From contig JAYKXP010000104.1 in NCBI GenBank assembly GCA_037176845.1, forward strand, positions 108,675 through 172,674: 64,000 bases of DNA, in the 5' to 3' direction. The first letter of the stretch is position 1. The number at the start of each line of letters is the position of its first letter. Source of the DNA: Paramarasmius palmivorus. Lineage: Eukaryota; Basidiomycota; Agaricomycetes; Agaricales; Marasmiaceae. Both the position numbers and the translations under genes were made by a program. The notes under the pieces are model-generated. The model did not search any database and was not told where the DNA came from. It saw only the letters and a program-made list of their open reading frames with translations. Positions 45,999 to 58,800 of the stretch are shown here, piece by piece.

Positions 45999-47130
45999 CT
46001 ACGCGACTTCTATGGACCTGCCAGAGTTGGACAACACGTCAGGAATGGTCGACCCTGAAGTCAATCTAGGTTGCTGTGTTTGTATAGTGGAAATTGCCTC
46101 CTCTGTCTTTGTAAAGCCGAGACCTAAGGCAATACGGACGATGATAAGGGTTTGCGAGATTCCCTGATCATCAGTCAGTGCTTGGTAGGTTACAGACGAT
46201 GCCAGGAAACTTACCAATACTTGAATGAGCGTGTGTTGAATGATAGATCCAGCTATTGACAGCGTGATGTTTGGTCTCCTGATTGCCTCCGCCGTTATTG
46301 CGGCAAAGATGAAAAGTACGAGTGGATATATCATGCCGGACTCGATGCTGTTTAAAGTCTGTGTCAATGGCTATGCTTCCGTAGAACTCACGAGCGTACG
46401 TGATAGACATAACAACATTGTACAGTCTCCTCCATTTTCTCCCTAAAATTTTACCCGATTCACGCGACACGCGGAAGATTCTGATAGCTGACAGTTCGTC
46501 AAGCACGAGAAGCGTGAAGAGGCGAGTAAGGCACACCAATCAACGCTGTGATGATCGTGTTTGTCAAAGCCGTACCCAGATACAGCCCGCAATTGATGTA
46601 GTTGCCTGTCTTGGAAGGATATTCACGGATAGACCCGTCAGAAACATCACTGCTTGGGAATTGTGAGCCGCTGCGATAGAGTGCAATGACAACTAATGCA
46701 AGCACTAGAGAAAGGATCAGTAAGTAGCCGACTACTCTGTTAGAGGGGTCAAACGTACCGTGGTTGATGAAACAAAGGCTCCCCGGAAGAACGATTATCA
46801 AGTATCTCTGGCCCCAGACTACGTAGCATCGCCAAAGCTAATCCTCGATCGGTTGACAGAATTGATACATCAAGTTGTGCACTATGACTCACTAATATCA
46901 CGTCTCCGACGAGGCTGACAGTTCATAGTCAGATATGAATACTCTTCTACTTATCAGAAGATTACTTTGCAAGAAATAGCATGACAGTTCTTGTTGCATT
47001 GTTTCTGTAGATATGATTCGTTCAGTGCGCATTTGCTGGGTAAGTATACGCAATGTTCACTTACATGATTAGATGATGGTAAGCTTTCGAGCGACCTCCA
47101 CCGACCGTCTCAATCGCCACAGACACTCCC
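45999..47130 (-). CDS. Multi-pass membrane protein of unknown function, family 2 (copy C)
   Basis: Firm exons on the minus strand: 45999-46163, 46215-46347, 46400-46487, 46537-46692 and 46759-46837. Exon lengths of 79 and 88 bp are the same as in genes A and B. They encode LWRCYVVWGQRYLII, VVIALYRSGSQF, CGLYLGTALTNT, AIRIFRVSRESG, IESGMIYPLVLFIF and GISQTLIIVRIALGLG, ending SNSGRSIEVA. One further upstream piece (AIETVGGGRSKAYHH near 47080-47130) fits the middle of the protein. The N-terminal half, with the repeated helix pairs, could extend to about 47850, but I could not place it, so the gene may be complete or 5'-truncated. It lies next to copy j, tail to head. Confidence 0.6.
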
Positions 47131-48869
47131 ATGGCAACAGTGACAGTTACGTACAAACGTTGAAGCTACTATTGCACCAGGGACTTCGGGTACTTCGAAG
47201 GTCAGTGTCATCTCGAGCGAAGTCCTGAAGACCTCGTCACCTTTTGTATGTCAACAGTAAGCTGTGCATTCCGCTCACCGAAGTGAGCCGGTTGGATGAT
47301 TTGAAGCGTTTCAAAGCGTTCGCGACCGGGTTGAAGTGTTGGATAGCCCACTGCTATCCGACAAACCTTGAGCTTGCTCTTGCGTATTGGCACATTTTGC
47401 GTTACAAGGATTACGAAGAGACCAAAAAGTGGGTGTTCTGATATGATACTCGTTGTGAATGATGACAATACCCGAATGCTGTAGGTACCGCATTCATAAT
47501 TAGGACAACATCTAAAGAGTAGAGAAGACCGATGCTTACTATTTGAAGAGTCTCAACGTGTTAGTCTATGCATCCAAGTGATCTGCAACAGTACATACCA
47601 TGCTGAAAAATGGGCTCGACAGTGATTGGTCTGCCAGCTGGGGAAGGGGCAGCCTGTCAATATCTCTGACGGAAGCCCATGAGGGTGATAGACGTACCAA
47701 GACCGAACAACAAAAAAGAAGCTGTGCTCTGCATCACGCAACCACGAGTGCATCGTGAAAGAAAGTAATCGACACAAACCGTCAAGGGATCAGGAATGTG
47801 ACAGCTCAAGCGGGAAGGGCAGATCAACCCGTCCCGCAGACCGTGTATCACATACTAATACACTAATGATGACCCGTGATGCGAAGAAAAAGAACGCTGA
47901 AAGGTGATATCTAGCGTCGAAGAAAATAAAGCTAGGGCCATAGAAGACGCATCAAACCCAATAGAGGATAAGCGAATAATAAAGTAATGTGAACGATTGT
48001 GTATTCTAGGGAGAGTCATACAGTGGCTTGATGGCTGGTATATATCCTGCTTTCAGACCTGACCCAACCAGTTATAATTTTTTGGTATCCGTATACCAAC
48101 TGCCGTTGATGAAACGAGAGATAGGTTCGAGTGATTTATTAGGATCCTTGGAATCTGTCAAGTTCGTCAGAAAGCCTGTCACCCTCGATAACCGCAAGAC
48201 ATGGCCGCAGGCGCTTGCAAGTCGGGGGGTGACATATAGAGTATGTGTGCGGTAAGAGGTGTCCGTGTAAACGGATAGGCTAGGAACGGAGAAGAGAGCG
48301 CTAAAAGCAGATATGAGGCATGTGGTTTACGACTAGCCCAAGTGAACCCTCTTTCCATTCACCGACATCGAAGAACTACACGCTGCAGGAACGCCAAGGT
48401 CAACCATAGGAGGAAAAACAGTCAGCGAGCGCATGATGGAACGTGTGAAGCAGGCACGTCGCCTTGGAGAATGAAAAGAAGAAAGGAGGTAGCAGCGAGA
48501 GTGTGCTGTATTCCCTGCAGTGTAGACCCGACAGCTGCTCCTTTCTCGGCACCCGCAGAGCTCCCCCGGCCATTGAAAGGACCATACTATAGAATCTTGT
48601 GGATCTACAACATGAGGAAGTTGGAATTGGGAGAGAAAGAATTATGTAATGGGGAAGGACACATTTTCGTAGCTTATCGTTGAAGGATTAGAGGGGTGTG
48701 ATGATAATGAGATTTGTGGGAGGTTCATATGAGGGCAGTTTCTTTGGTCCAGATGTACCCTACATCGGGAAAGTGAGGGAAGTGATCTAAACCGAATCTG
48801 GGTAAAACATACCGTGGCCACATCCAAGCTTTCTTTTTCACTAAACATGATGATGCGAGCGATCCGATA
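47131..48869. other. Stretch without a supported gene
   Basis: The first part may contain N-terminal exons of gene C. The remainder shows unsupported short frames on both strands. Confidence 0.4.
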
Positions 48870-49330
48870 AGTTTGAAGGTTCGCCATGGTGCTGTTAGAG
48901 TCGCTGACCAGGAACCCTTTCGGTAGACAACGCATTCATTCGTCCTGTGAATGGAGCGTGGAGATACATGGAAGTCGGGGAGTAAGGATAGACAAAAGAG
49001 GCGGGGAGGTGTTTTGTCTTCTTAGGTTCCTATATCAAAGCAGTTGGCTGACCTCTCAGTAAGAGGGCGGCTACCAGTGCAGCCTAGAATAAACGCCAAA
49101 CGATGAGTCTGACAGTACGCTCTCTGAGACTAAGCAAACGTACCGTGTCCAGGCTCCCTACTAGCCACTGTGGTGTCGTCATACTGCACCCATTCAACCG
49201 TTAGGGAACGTCTAGAGTGATCCATGGAGACTGAGAGGCAGGAAGATGATGGAAGTCGACAAGGAAGAAAAGACGTGGCTGCTTCGCTTCTGTTGTTTTG
49301 ACTAGGGTTAGGGGTACTCAGCGCCTACCG
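48870..49330. repeat. Diverged repeat shared with 59.1-60.0 and 60.6-61.3 kb
   Basis: Each copy contains an ACGTACCGTG word, a GGATCCATGGAGA or GTGATCCATGGAGACTGA word, and an ending CTAGGGTTAGG or CTAGGGTTACG after TTTTGACTAGGG. Similarity is patchy, so I list it as a probable old repeat with no gene assigned. Confidence 0.45.
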
Positions 49331-50459
49331 TAGCCGCGGCGCTTATGAACGATAGTCGCGTCTCGACTTGAACAGTTTAAACAACTACAATGTGATAGAT
49401 CTTCACCCTTTGCCGAGCTCTTCCGCAACTCCAGTTAATCACAAAGCAATGATTTATCCCGCTATCATTCATCAAACATCTCGTAAATTCAAGTACACGG
49501 ACAAGGTGCAGTGACATGGTTGAAGTAGATAGAACTGTTACTGCCTGTTAGGCACGTGTGTGGCATGGGCTACTAAAAGCCAATCAGACAAATTCAATGT
49601 CAAGAGAAATGAATGACACATATCTCCTCCCCTGCACGCAGGGCTGGGTAGCCCGCTATCCTACTCCCTCATGGAAGATTTGCCACCTCGATAGAACCGG
49701 ATAGCAAAAGCGCGGTAATCGGGGCTTCTGAAGTTGAATGCGATCAAAATCGCGGAAACGCTTTGCTCTTGAGCGTGGGTTACTAAATCAGGTCAAATTA
49801 ACCGGACACATGCCTTCTAATCACCGGAAAATGATGGCTCCTGGTACAGCCAACCATGGATTGCGCTTCTGGCTAAGTTCGAGCTCTTTTCATGAGCTCT
49901 TCAGTCATGGTATCTGTTATAGACGATTTCTTCGGGCCTCAGGCAATGCGTGTGGCACTGTCCGAGAGGTAATCTCTCCCTGGTATTCCTGCACCATGCA
50001 TGGTAACATCTGATTGATTTCATCTACTTCCATTAATAAATGAAGTAAGCAATCCCAACGCATATAAGACCACTTTTCTTTGTTGGCTGCTCCTTCTACG
50101 TCTACATTTTTTGGCAAGATATCGACCATGGACTGTGTTCAAGGTATGTGAACCCCGACAAAACTACACTCGATGAAATCCCTGATGTTCCTGCTCACAA
50201 TTAGATGCAAAATGCACAGGTAAGGAGCCACGTATTGCTGCATGGTCCAAGACTGAGTGGATTTCGCCCTTAACTGGTAGCCCAGCAATCGAGATCCACA
50301 ACCAATCCAAGTGGTCGCAGCCGAAGCACACGATACATGCCCACGCCAACTGCTCAGAGAGACTCCAAATGTCCTGGACCAGCTAGCTACCTGGTAGCTA
50401 CCGTGGATTTCGGACCTCCACTCGACACAGAATCACCTGATGCGCGGTTGATACTCCTA
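49331..50459. other. Intergenic stretch, upstream of copy k
   Basis: Mostly unassigned. Short coding-like pieces with GTAT/GTAAGG donors from about 50100 onward may be small ectodomain exons of copy k, by analogy with b and h, but they could not be joined securely. Confidence 0.4.
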
Positions 50460-51394
50460 AAGTCAACACCAACCAGTAATCATGAGTCGATCTCTACGTC
50501 AAGTAAGTGGATATATGTTCAACTCATTTCTGCCTAACACGTTGATTCGAACAGTGACGCTCCAGCTGCACACGACAATGTCGATAACCATGAAGGATAA
50601 TTGCAAGTGCAAATTTGACCGTGCCTTATTCAGTGTACTGATTGATTCTGCAGCCATGGCCACGGGCCCTTCAGACCAACAAGAAATCTCACGTTCGGCT
50701 ACTCCGGCTTGCGATCAGAGCTTGAATGTTCCTGATATCACGGGTAAGCACATGCACAGTGTTAGACGTTGCAGGCATGACAGCTTGAACATTATAGTCA
50801 CCGAGACAGCTTCTCTCGCATCACAAAGGTTATCGAACTCTGTTCCCTTGTCTTCCGCGGCAACTATAGTAGGAGGAGCAAGCGATCAGCTTGTTCTACC
50901 GTCTCCGGATTCCATGACGAGCGTAACCACAGTGACAGTCATAACTACAACTTCCGCGATTACGGATCGTGTCAGACGGCAGAGTGTACCGGAAACTCAT
51001 ACTCTTACTTCCACGGCTTTGAGGCAGATCAAATATTTCTATCATGAAACCGTCTGTATCTGACATTACCTCGCTTAGTTCGAATTGGATATCCTCCAAT
51101 AATACCAACACATCTCGATCGGATAGTCCAACGATAATCGTCGTCACTGCTGGGCTGATCCTTCTCGTTGTAACGCTCGTAATTGGCTTGTTCATATACC
51201 CCAAGCGACACCGGGCAAGAGAGATGAGGAATGAAGGGACTGTTTTGCCACTCTGTACGACAGAGTCGACAATGCCAAACAGGTTTGGCGGGAAGAGACC
51301 TTTCCCCGAGCAATCTAACTCAGCTGAGCAACCACGAAGGCTTGACGATCAAAATTCCGAGGTGATAAGTTCAAGTTGGTGGCATCGTAAATAA
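50460..51394 (+). CDS. Family 1 membrane protein lacking the PPxY tail (copy k)
   Basis: Placed exons are ..50502, 50555-50602, 50654-51023 and 51079-51394. The introns are 50503-50554 (GT..AG), 50603-50653 and 51024-51078; the last two appear to use GC donors (GCAAGT and GCAGAT) at the same places where h has GT. The reading frame continues across all of them. The ectodomain has GKHMHSVRRCRHDSLN as in b and h. The TM helix is IIVVTAGLILLVVTLVIGL. The tail begins like h (NRFGGKRPFPEQSNSAEQ) but ends after SSSWWHRK at 51394, with neither DSGWRP nor PPxY. It may be a natural tail-less form or a gene on its way to loss. The start codon is not placed. Confidence 0.6.
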
Positions 51395-52494
51395 AACTAG
51401 GTCGATAAAACCTTCTCGTCACCACGATGGGCGTTTGAGCGACTCCGATATTTCTCCCATTTTGTTGCGTTTTGATCTCATTTTCAGTGCTTTCAATATG
51501 CTATAGCTCGTGGATTGGTGATATTGCTTATGCTCCTATTCGGTTCAGTCCTCGGTCCCGACTGTTATTCAAAATCATCCCGGCGTTCTAGGCATCCCAT
51601 CTTCCCGATATTTTGGGGATAGAAGGTTACCAGCGAGCATCAGTCACCGCCTCAGAATGCAGGTTAATGTTACATTAATGGTGGGAATCGGAACATTGAT
51701 CAACATGCGATTTAGATGTTCTCATTGCAAGCTGTACAGTACAATGTATTAATAGACAAGATTTGCATATACAAACGAGAGATGAACGGTGATATCGTGG
51801 GAGTCAAAGGCTATGCTTCACAGGATGTACAATGTGGATGGAGGAGGTCAACAGTAGCGAACCGCCCGCGAGAGATGGATCATGGCTACAGTGATTAACC
51901 GAAATTTCAACTACTCAAAGGTATTCCCGTATTCCACCAAGATGATACGCAAGGATAAATATTAAACACCATGTTGACACCATGATGCATCTCTCAAGGT
52001 AGACGGTCCTCGAGGTCCATCAAGTCCAAGAACACAGCAAACGAGACATACAGTGTCCCTGCCTTTGGATCTTCCCGACCCACACATGCACCGCCTTCTA
52101 CCCCCACAACACCAGAATCCGTCACGAGTAACATGCCAAGGCTAGATGGAGGTGATGGCGATGATGGGACGAAGCAAGAACTGCGAACTTAGATAGACCA
52201 CCTGATGCTTGACAATTGCCATTACGAAGTCGAGTACATTGCGTTGGCTAAAATTAACCAAGCATCGGCCACATAGTATAACAATGTCGACTAGCTTCTA
52301 TCAACGTCACCCGCTTATAGCAACAGACCTCTAACTCAAGCGCTCAGAGATCCAGAGCGCAGTGTTCTAATTTACACAATCCTAATGGAGCTCTCCTGAG
52401 GAGGTAGAGATTCGACAACAGTACTGGATCAATCCATACCTGGGATAGCTATTGTATCCAGATTACTCAAGAATTTATGAATCATGATGCTCCT
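51395..52494. other. Intergenic stretch with old repeats
   Basis: Positions 51705-51745 match 61721-61760 (GATGTTCTCATTGCAAGCTG in both). Positions 51980-52180 resemble 58820-58990 (CATCAAG, CTGCCTTTG, CCACAAC and GAGTAAC words in order). No gene is supported. Confidence 0.45.
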
Positions 52495-55400
52495 TCAATC
52501 ACCCGTTTCAGTATCTTCTATGTGTGCGCTACTACTCCCATGTTGCCCCATTAATTCGGCATCATCTATGATTGTATCGTCACCTTTGATGTTCTCGTGA
52601 CTGGAGCTCGATTTTGTCGAAGATGAATCTCCTTCTTCAGCCGTCCATTGTATGTTCACAGGTCCATGTATCTCCCAAGTGTGTGAAAATGGGTTTGTCT
52701 CGTAATCAAGCCAGTATTTCTTGGTTCCTCCGGAAGCCTTGAGTGGTACCGCTGAGATGAGGACCTCACCACATCCCGGAGGAACATTGGACATATTAAA
52801 CGAGACCTCATCCAGCCCGGAGTCCTGTTTAGTCCAAGCCAATATCTCAGGAAATGATGCTTGATCACTCTGGATCGCGCATGTGATTTGCATTAGGTGG
52901 TATGTGTGGATAGATGCCGTGATTGTCATTTTTCCACTCTGTGCAGAATAAAACAAAACAAAGCATCTTCCACGACTATTTAGCTTGATATGGCTGCCAT
53001 ATGCTTCCACAATGGGATAATGGGGTTTATGGACCTCCAAGCTGGATCGAAAGGATAGAGGTTCGTATACCTCTTCCAACGTACAACTTTCAAATCCAAC
53101 GCTTGAGGTGAATTCAGCACCTTTGATTAATGCCCTGTTTCTCCACCGGCTGCGATTGTCACGAATAGCAATGCAGTAGCTGATACTACATGTTGCTATT
53201 GGATAATCGCGTATCCCCGTCGACAGGCATATCAAACTTGGATTAGATTCTGCTATTTTTGTGAGTTCTTGTTGGAGATGCTTTGAAGAGGCCGTCTCGA
53301 CAACGATGAGGGTGGTTATATACGGGGGGAGGATATAGCGTCTTGCCTCTCTGGCAACCTCATTTTCGTCTTCACCAATATCGATCCAGCGTGCAAGTAC
53401 CTTCTGTAATAGTTCTTCATTCAACTGAAGGCTAGTGACGTGACGCCAATCTTGATCGTCCTTTAGAGCATCTATGCCAGCTGCGTGAACGTATGGGCCA
53501 ATCAAAGTTGACTCGGGCCTGAGATCTCTCCTCAAGAAGCCCGTTGATATAATGGATCGCAAATCAGAAGTTGTGATGTGATATATTCGGAGGAACATGT
53601 GATTAAGGAGTCGGCTGAGATGACATTCCATGTGAGAATGCCGCGAGTGACTCATGATAGCTGCCAAGGGCTTGCGATGCCAAAAGCTAAGGGGATAGTT
53701 TTCAACAATGGCAGAAACGCGCAAGTTCCTCCACGCTTCTAGGAATGGCTCGAATCTAGTGCGATGCTTCTTCGAAATGCGAAGTTTAATTAACAGCTGC
53801 AGCGCTCTATCCCAGTCTTCTGTAATATGGTGTTCGATACCGTCGAGCGTATCCCAACCGTATGCACGATATCGTGCGATCGCCTCTTCTTTTTCCTTGG
53901 AAACCCGAGATTGCATTGCTTGTATGCACTCCTTCTCATTTCCGACAGGCCTTTCCTCTTCCCATATCATGCATTCCAGAAGAAAGCTCTCCGTGAGGAG
54001 TAAGATCTCGTCATGGAGGGACCTGGGATAACGATATTGAGAAGGGCCACCCATCACATGTCGTGTGGCAAGAATAATGCCTCTCGACAAATAGATTTGG
54101 GACTTGAGTATTCGCCTCAAGCGAATATCAATGTATCGTCCTTCGACGTCATGCAGCGATTTGTTGAATTCACATGCTCTGCTATCCACATCCTGGGGCT
54201 GATGGGAACTAATAACATTCCATTTTACGGATAGATTGTGATCTCGTCGTCCGCAAAACAGTCTTTGGTTGAGAAGTTGCGAATGTGTAACAACTTGCCT
54301 GTAGAGATCAGTGTCGATGAACGGATCTACACCAGGAAGAGTTTGTTCACCGGCATTAGCATAGACAGTGCCTGTCAATGGGTTGGTCATGATCGTGGTT
54401 GTGAAAATGGTAGGGTGTTTCTCGTCGGTGGTGAATGTAATTGAACGGCGTGAATTTGCGAGAGAGACCGTGGTATAAAGACACTTTCTCCTTTTCCGGA
54501 CCAATATACTGTAAAAAAGCGCCATCGGGGCACTCGACTCGAATCGCTGCAATGGCCCAATGCTTGCAGCCGCCGAACGAAGAAAATCCGCCTCTGTCTG
54601 AAGAATAAATGTATGAAGTGATTTCCTCCCAGACAGGCCAAGTTCTTCGGCATGACACGGAGAGGTGACACAAGGAAATACATTGTCCGTGCCTTTTAGC
54701 TCCAATGCCAATGTCAGGCCTGTACCCCCATCCCAGCCTGGATTCCATCCCCAAAGGAACATGCGGAGGATAGATAGTGCTGATTCTAATCCAAGCCATA
54801 GGTATGGCGCACGTGTTACCTCGCTCTGTCCAACAAGGCTGAAACAGCCGACGTATCCAGCCACTATCATCGGGATGCTGATCAATATGATGATCTGGTC
54901 TATGAGTAGACTCCAGTCCGTCTTCAGCAACTTGCGGAGACGTTGGACTGCAAAATCATCAATCTGAAGGGAATTCTCGGGAATCATTGGCAAGGAGGAT
55001 AGCGGGGATAGTGACGACAGTGAATAATTGAAAAAGGGAAAAACTGGCGAGTGAACCTCGTAAATCCCTTTCTCAGCATTGCTCTGTGATCTGGAAGACC
55101 TCCGCCAAATCCAGAACCCCGACTTGGACTGAAGGTCAATATGATTGCGTATGCGTCGTTCAAGTACGTCTTTACTCTGATCACCCTCCAAACTATGTTT
55201 CTTTTGTATTTGCATCCACGCAAGGCTCATGTCCACAATGCGATGGATTCGACGCTGGAGCGCCCGTTGTATGGACACAACGCAAGCACAAGAACCAAAG
55301 GTCCGTAGAAGGGGAAATACCCAAGATAGCGGGCGATTCCAACGATGGTTCATGAGGAAGAGGTATGGAGTGCAACCAAGCACTGCACCCGTGATAGATG

Positions 55401-55989
55401 TCAAAAAAAGCATTGTATCCCATGAGCAGAAGTATGCCTATGCGTCAAGCCTGTCAACATCTGCAATGAAAGATACGGTCATAAAACTCACAATCACGCA
55501 ATGTCTCATGGCTGGGGGACTTTGAGTCAGCCCGTTTTCCCTGGAATCGCTAGAGACAAGCTCCACCTTTTTCACAGTGCTGAAACTCACGCCCTTCACC
55601 GAACTCACATCGTCAATGTGTTTCTCCTTCAGAAGCTTCCTTAATGCAGCCTCCGCACCGTATTGACCTGTCTCTCTGTCCAGAGTCACCATCGACGACA
55701 CCGATCCCCGGGTGCTAAAACCAGCGTCGGACAGCCACTTCATTCCGTAGAAAGGTCCGATCACGAGAGTAGCAAGCAAAGTTGCGACGCCAACCTTGGC
55801 AATCCCGAGACAGCCAAATAATGAGAGGACGGTGGCCGAGGCATAGAGCCATCCCTTTTCGAGAGCAGACCCCGCATGCCGCTCACACTGCTCTGTTCCT
55901 AGAAGCGGAAGAAGGGCGCTAACATCCTGAATACCACCAGAAAGGACACCACCAAAATTATCAGGTTTGTCTTGACAGGTACAACTCAT
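52495..55989 (-). CDS. Large membrane-anchored orphan protein of Agaricomycetes type, 1146 residues
   Basis: Two exons on the minus strand: 55989-55492 (166 codons) and 55437-52495 (980 codons plus stop), joined by a 54-bp phase-0 intron (55491-55438) with GTGAGT donor, CTTGAC branch and ATAG acceptor. The start MSCTCQDKPDNFGG is chosen because the sequence from here is uninterrupted coding and an acceptor-like ATTGCAG lies six bases upstream (possible 5' UTR intron). The N-terminus has LSGGIQDVSALLPLLGTEQC, a signature I associate with uncharacterised Agaricomycete proteins. It is followed by hydrophobic segments near residues 70-105 and 165-190 and at LLIDQIIILISIPMIVAGYV. The remaining roughly 750 residues are soluble-looking, ending in a Ser/Asp-rich acidic tail (TKSSSSHENIKGDDT). 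No catalytic motif is evident. It is intact and apparently single copy. Confidence 0.85.
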
Positions 55990-58800
55990 GAACTGCAATA
56001 ATCGAATAAGTAAGCAAAGGTCAAATCGTATGAGGCTCGGAGACTTGCCTTGTGTAAAATGAGGCCTTGAACTGGGGGTGAACAATTGTTTTTCAAGAAT
56101 TAATATAACTACTGCAAGACCTGATCTTTTGATAAACGCGGGATCAACTATTTAAATGAGTATTGACTCATCTCCCGTATCTATTCAAGTTTTGTGTATT
56201 TCAACTAGTCGGAAGGAGGAATCATTACGACGCGATTTCCAGGTAACTGACAAAACAGTACTGTGAACCCGATCCCTATTCATGAATGATAGATTAAAAA
56301 TAACCCCCGACGGAATCTATTGCAACTCATTATCTAAATGCACTGTTGTGGCACAGCAGAAAGATTAAGTATAGGAAGAATAGAAAATGACGTACTTACG
56401 CGAAATAGGAAGTAAACTATCTTGGAAGAAATGAACTTGGACTGACCAACCGAGACGCGCCCAACGTTGATACTTTATCGAGATACTGGTCTCAATGCGT
56501 TCGGAGAACGATATCTACGTAAATCGACGTACTATGGTCCTCGTGAGACAGTCCTTTCCCCTTATAACGGGAGAGAGGGTAGCACTCAATCAATCTCTTT
56601 CTGCGTGTATCGCAGAAGTGTATATGAAGAAGGAAAGGTCAGTTTCAAGGATCAGGTGGAGCACTCAGGGGTGAGGATCACTGATCTGGGACGCCCAGAT
56701 ACCGACAACAACGGGATGATAGAGCTATGCCCGGTTACCCTGTGAGTATTCAGGAGGAACGTGGCACTGGATGTGTTTACCATTTTTGAAAGCCGTATAC
56801 GTGGAATATGCATCTGCTTTGGCCGTTTCATAGAGAAGCACGATTAGAGATACTTAAACGACCTACGCATTGTAATTAGGTTAAACCATTGGCAACATGC
56901 ACTTCATCAAAGGTGCCACCGACAAAGGCTTTGAAATTGAAGCCTACCTTTTCGAGGAAGCCTACTCATCAATAGATCGATAAAGTTAGCCCTTTAGAAT
57001 TGGAAACAACACGGCAATATCAGATTGTCCTTCAATTTGAACTTCCGAGAGATCTACTTGATGACACTGCGCCCGCCATCATGGAATTTGTATCGTCGCT
57101 TTCCTTCTTCCAACAGTACAGCTTGGGCGTCCCGAGTCGGAGTGTTGTCTCTCTTTGTGCGGGTCCAATATCGAGTGGAACCATCAATGGTCCAGGGTAG
57201 GATTATGGTAGGAACCATTATGCATTATGCCCCACTGGAACTTGGGATCGGCATTGGTATAGATGCCATGAATGAGACTAATAGCTGGGAAGAGAGAAGG
57301 CAAATGTTTGGGAGTGAAAGTGAGAATATGCATCAACGTTGGGAACCTGTATACGCCCAGTGTCAGTGGCGGGCTCCATTGGCTTTTCTAGCCAAAGTGC
57401 GTGCAAATAGACGAATGAATAACCGTGCGCTTGAACAAGGAAACGGGGAGCATTTTGTCCAGAAAAGTCATGTCCTGACCATTATAATGCTATTATCATA
57501 GCAATAATATACGCGAGCAATTGGATGAACATGATACAAGCCCGATCCAACGATAAAACAAAGTTTTGGAGACAGGACGATCAGCGTATGGGTATTAGGC
57601 GACTAGACTCAGTTCCCAAGGATAGTAGTAACTGACAAGTATGGGCTTGATATCTTGCAACCGGAACGTGATGACAGAGCTGTATTGACGATTAACCTGG
57701 AATACGCACCATAAAATGAAAACCTGACCGACCTAGACCTCCCACTTTGACCAATCAATGAGGAAAAACCGCCTTCTACACGAATGCTCGGGGGTGTTGC
57801 AATGCGAAGAACTACGATTGGTGCAGCTGACCTATCCGCATGATGCCACTTTGCCACGAGGGATATATCACCGTTATGGGCAATCGTAGGTTTGTTGATT
57901 GATAAAGCGACGTAAATCCGCGAGAGGAGTGCAAGGAGCCTGACTAATGTAAGCGATTCAGATCAGTACTCGATGTAAGTATACTTACCAAAAGGCTGTC
58001 CGCAGGAATATTGCCATGAAAGGAAGACCGCACCATGTAGGCACAAACTGCGTTTATATCTGTTTCCTTGATTCTCCCGCTCCTGATGAAATGTGACAGC
58101 GGGATATTCATCACTCACGAGACAACGAGCGGGTGTTGTGTGAATTGCTCCCTATAATCGGGGAGCAAAAGAGAAGCAAGCGCTTGATATGCGAGATATC
58201 GTCTAAGGCGCGGGAAGTTTATCAATTACGAGATGAACGGGCGTCGTGAATACTCTCTTAAACCAGAAGGTGAATGTTAAGCGTGAGCTTGACGTGCTAT
58301 AGAGCATTAACAAGTCGCGTGGAGTCCCATAAGAACTACAGAAGGCATTATTTTAGCCTAATTGATGTACGCACTGACCACAGCTATTCCCCATCCTCAC
58401 CAGCTACCCATGGACATAAAGAAGTGAGATTACAGCCCAGTTGATCACGGATGCAAGAATAGACACACCGGGATAGATACTTTCAAAAGGAACTCCCGCT
58501 TCAGGAGGAAAACAACATCAGCAAATACCATCCTTGGAAATAGGGAGAAGACTGCGTGACATAGTTCTTTCTCTTGAACGTTCATCACGTCGACGACGCT
58601 GGTTTCCTTCTTACTACTCAAACTCACATCTTCCACTGGTAATCGTGAATGGGACTTAGGACAGGCAGATTAAGGGTGATTGAGCGTTTCGTATACTTCG
58701 TCAAGTTCAATGAACTCGCCTTTGGCGGTACCCATATTCGAATACAGAGGTAAACGTCGAGACGGTGAGCAATAAAAAGCGCCGCGGAACGAGAGCTATG
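55990..58800. other. Long stretch without a supported gene
   Basis: Open frames at 56467-56745 and 57025-57501 (plus strand) are the longest but show no domain, no continuity with each other and no supported splice sites. The first 250 bases are the presumed promoter of the large minus-strand gene. Confidence 0.45.

Noticed and set aside
53708..55525. Several plus-strand frames of 60-107 codons
   Set aside because: All are shadows of the 1146-residue minus-strand gene.
57025..57501. 158-codon plus-strand frame as a gene
   Set aside because: No recognisable motif, no supported splice partners and no paralogue; I cannot separate it from a chance open frame.
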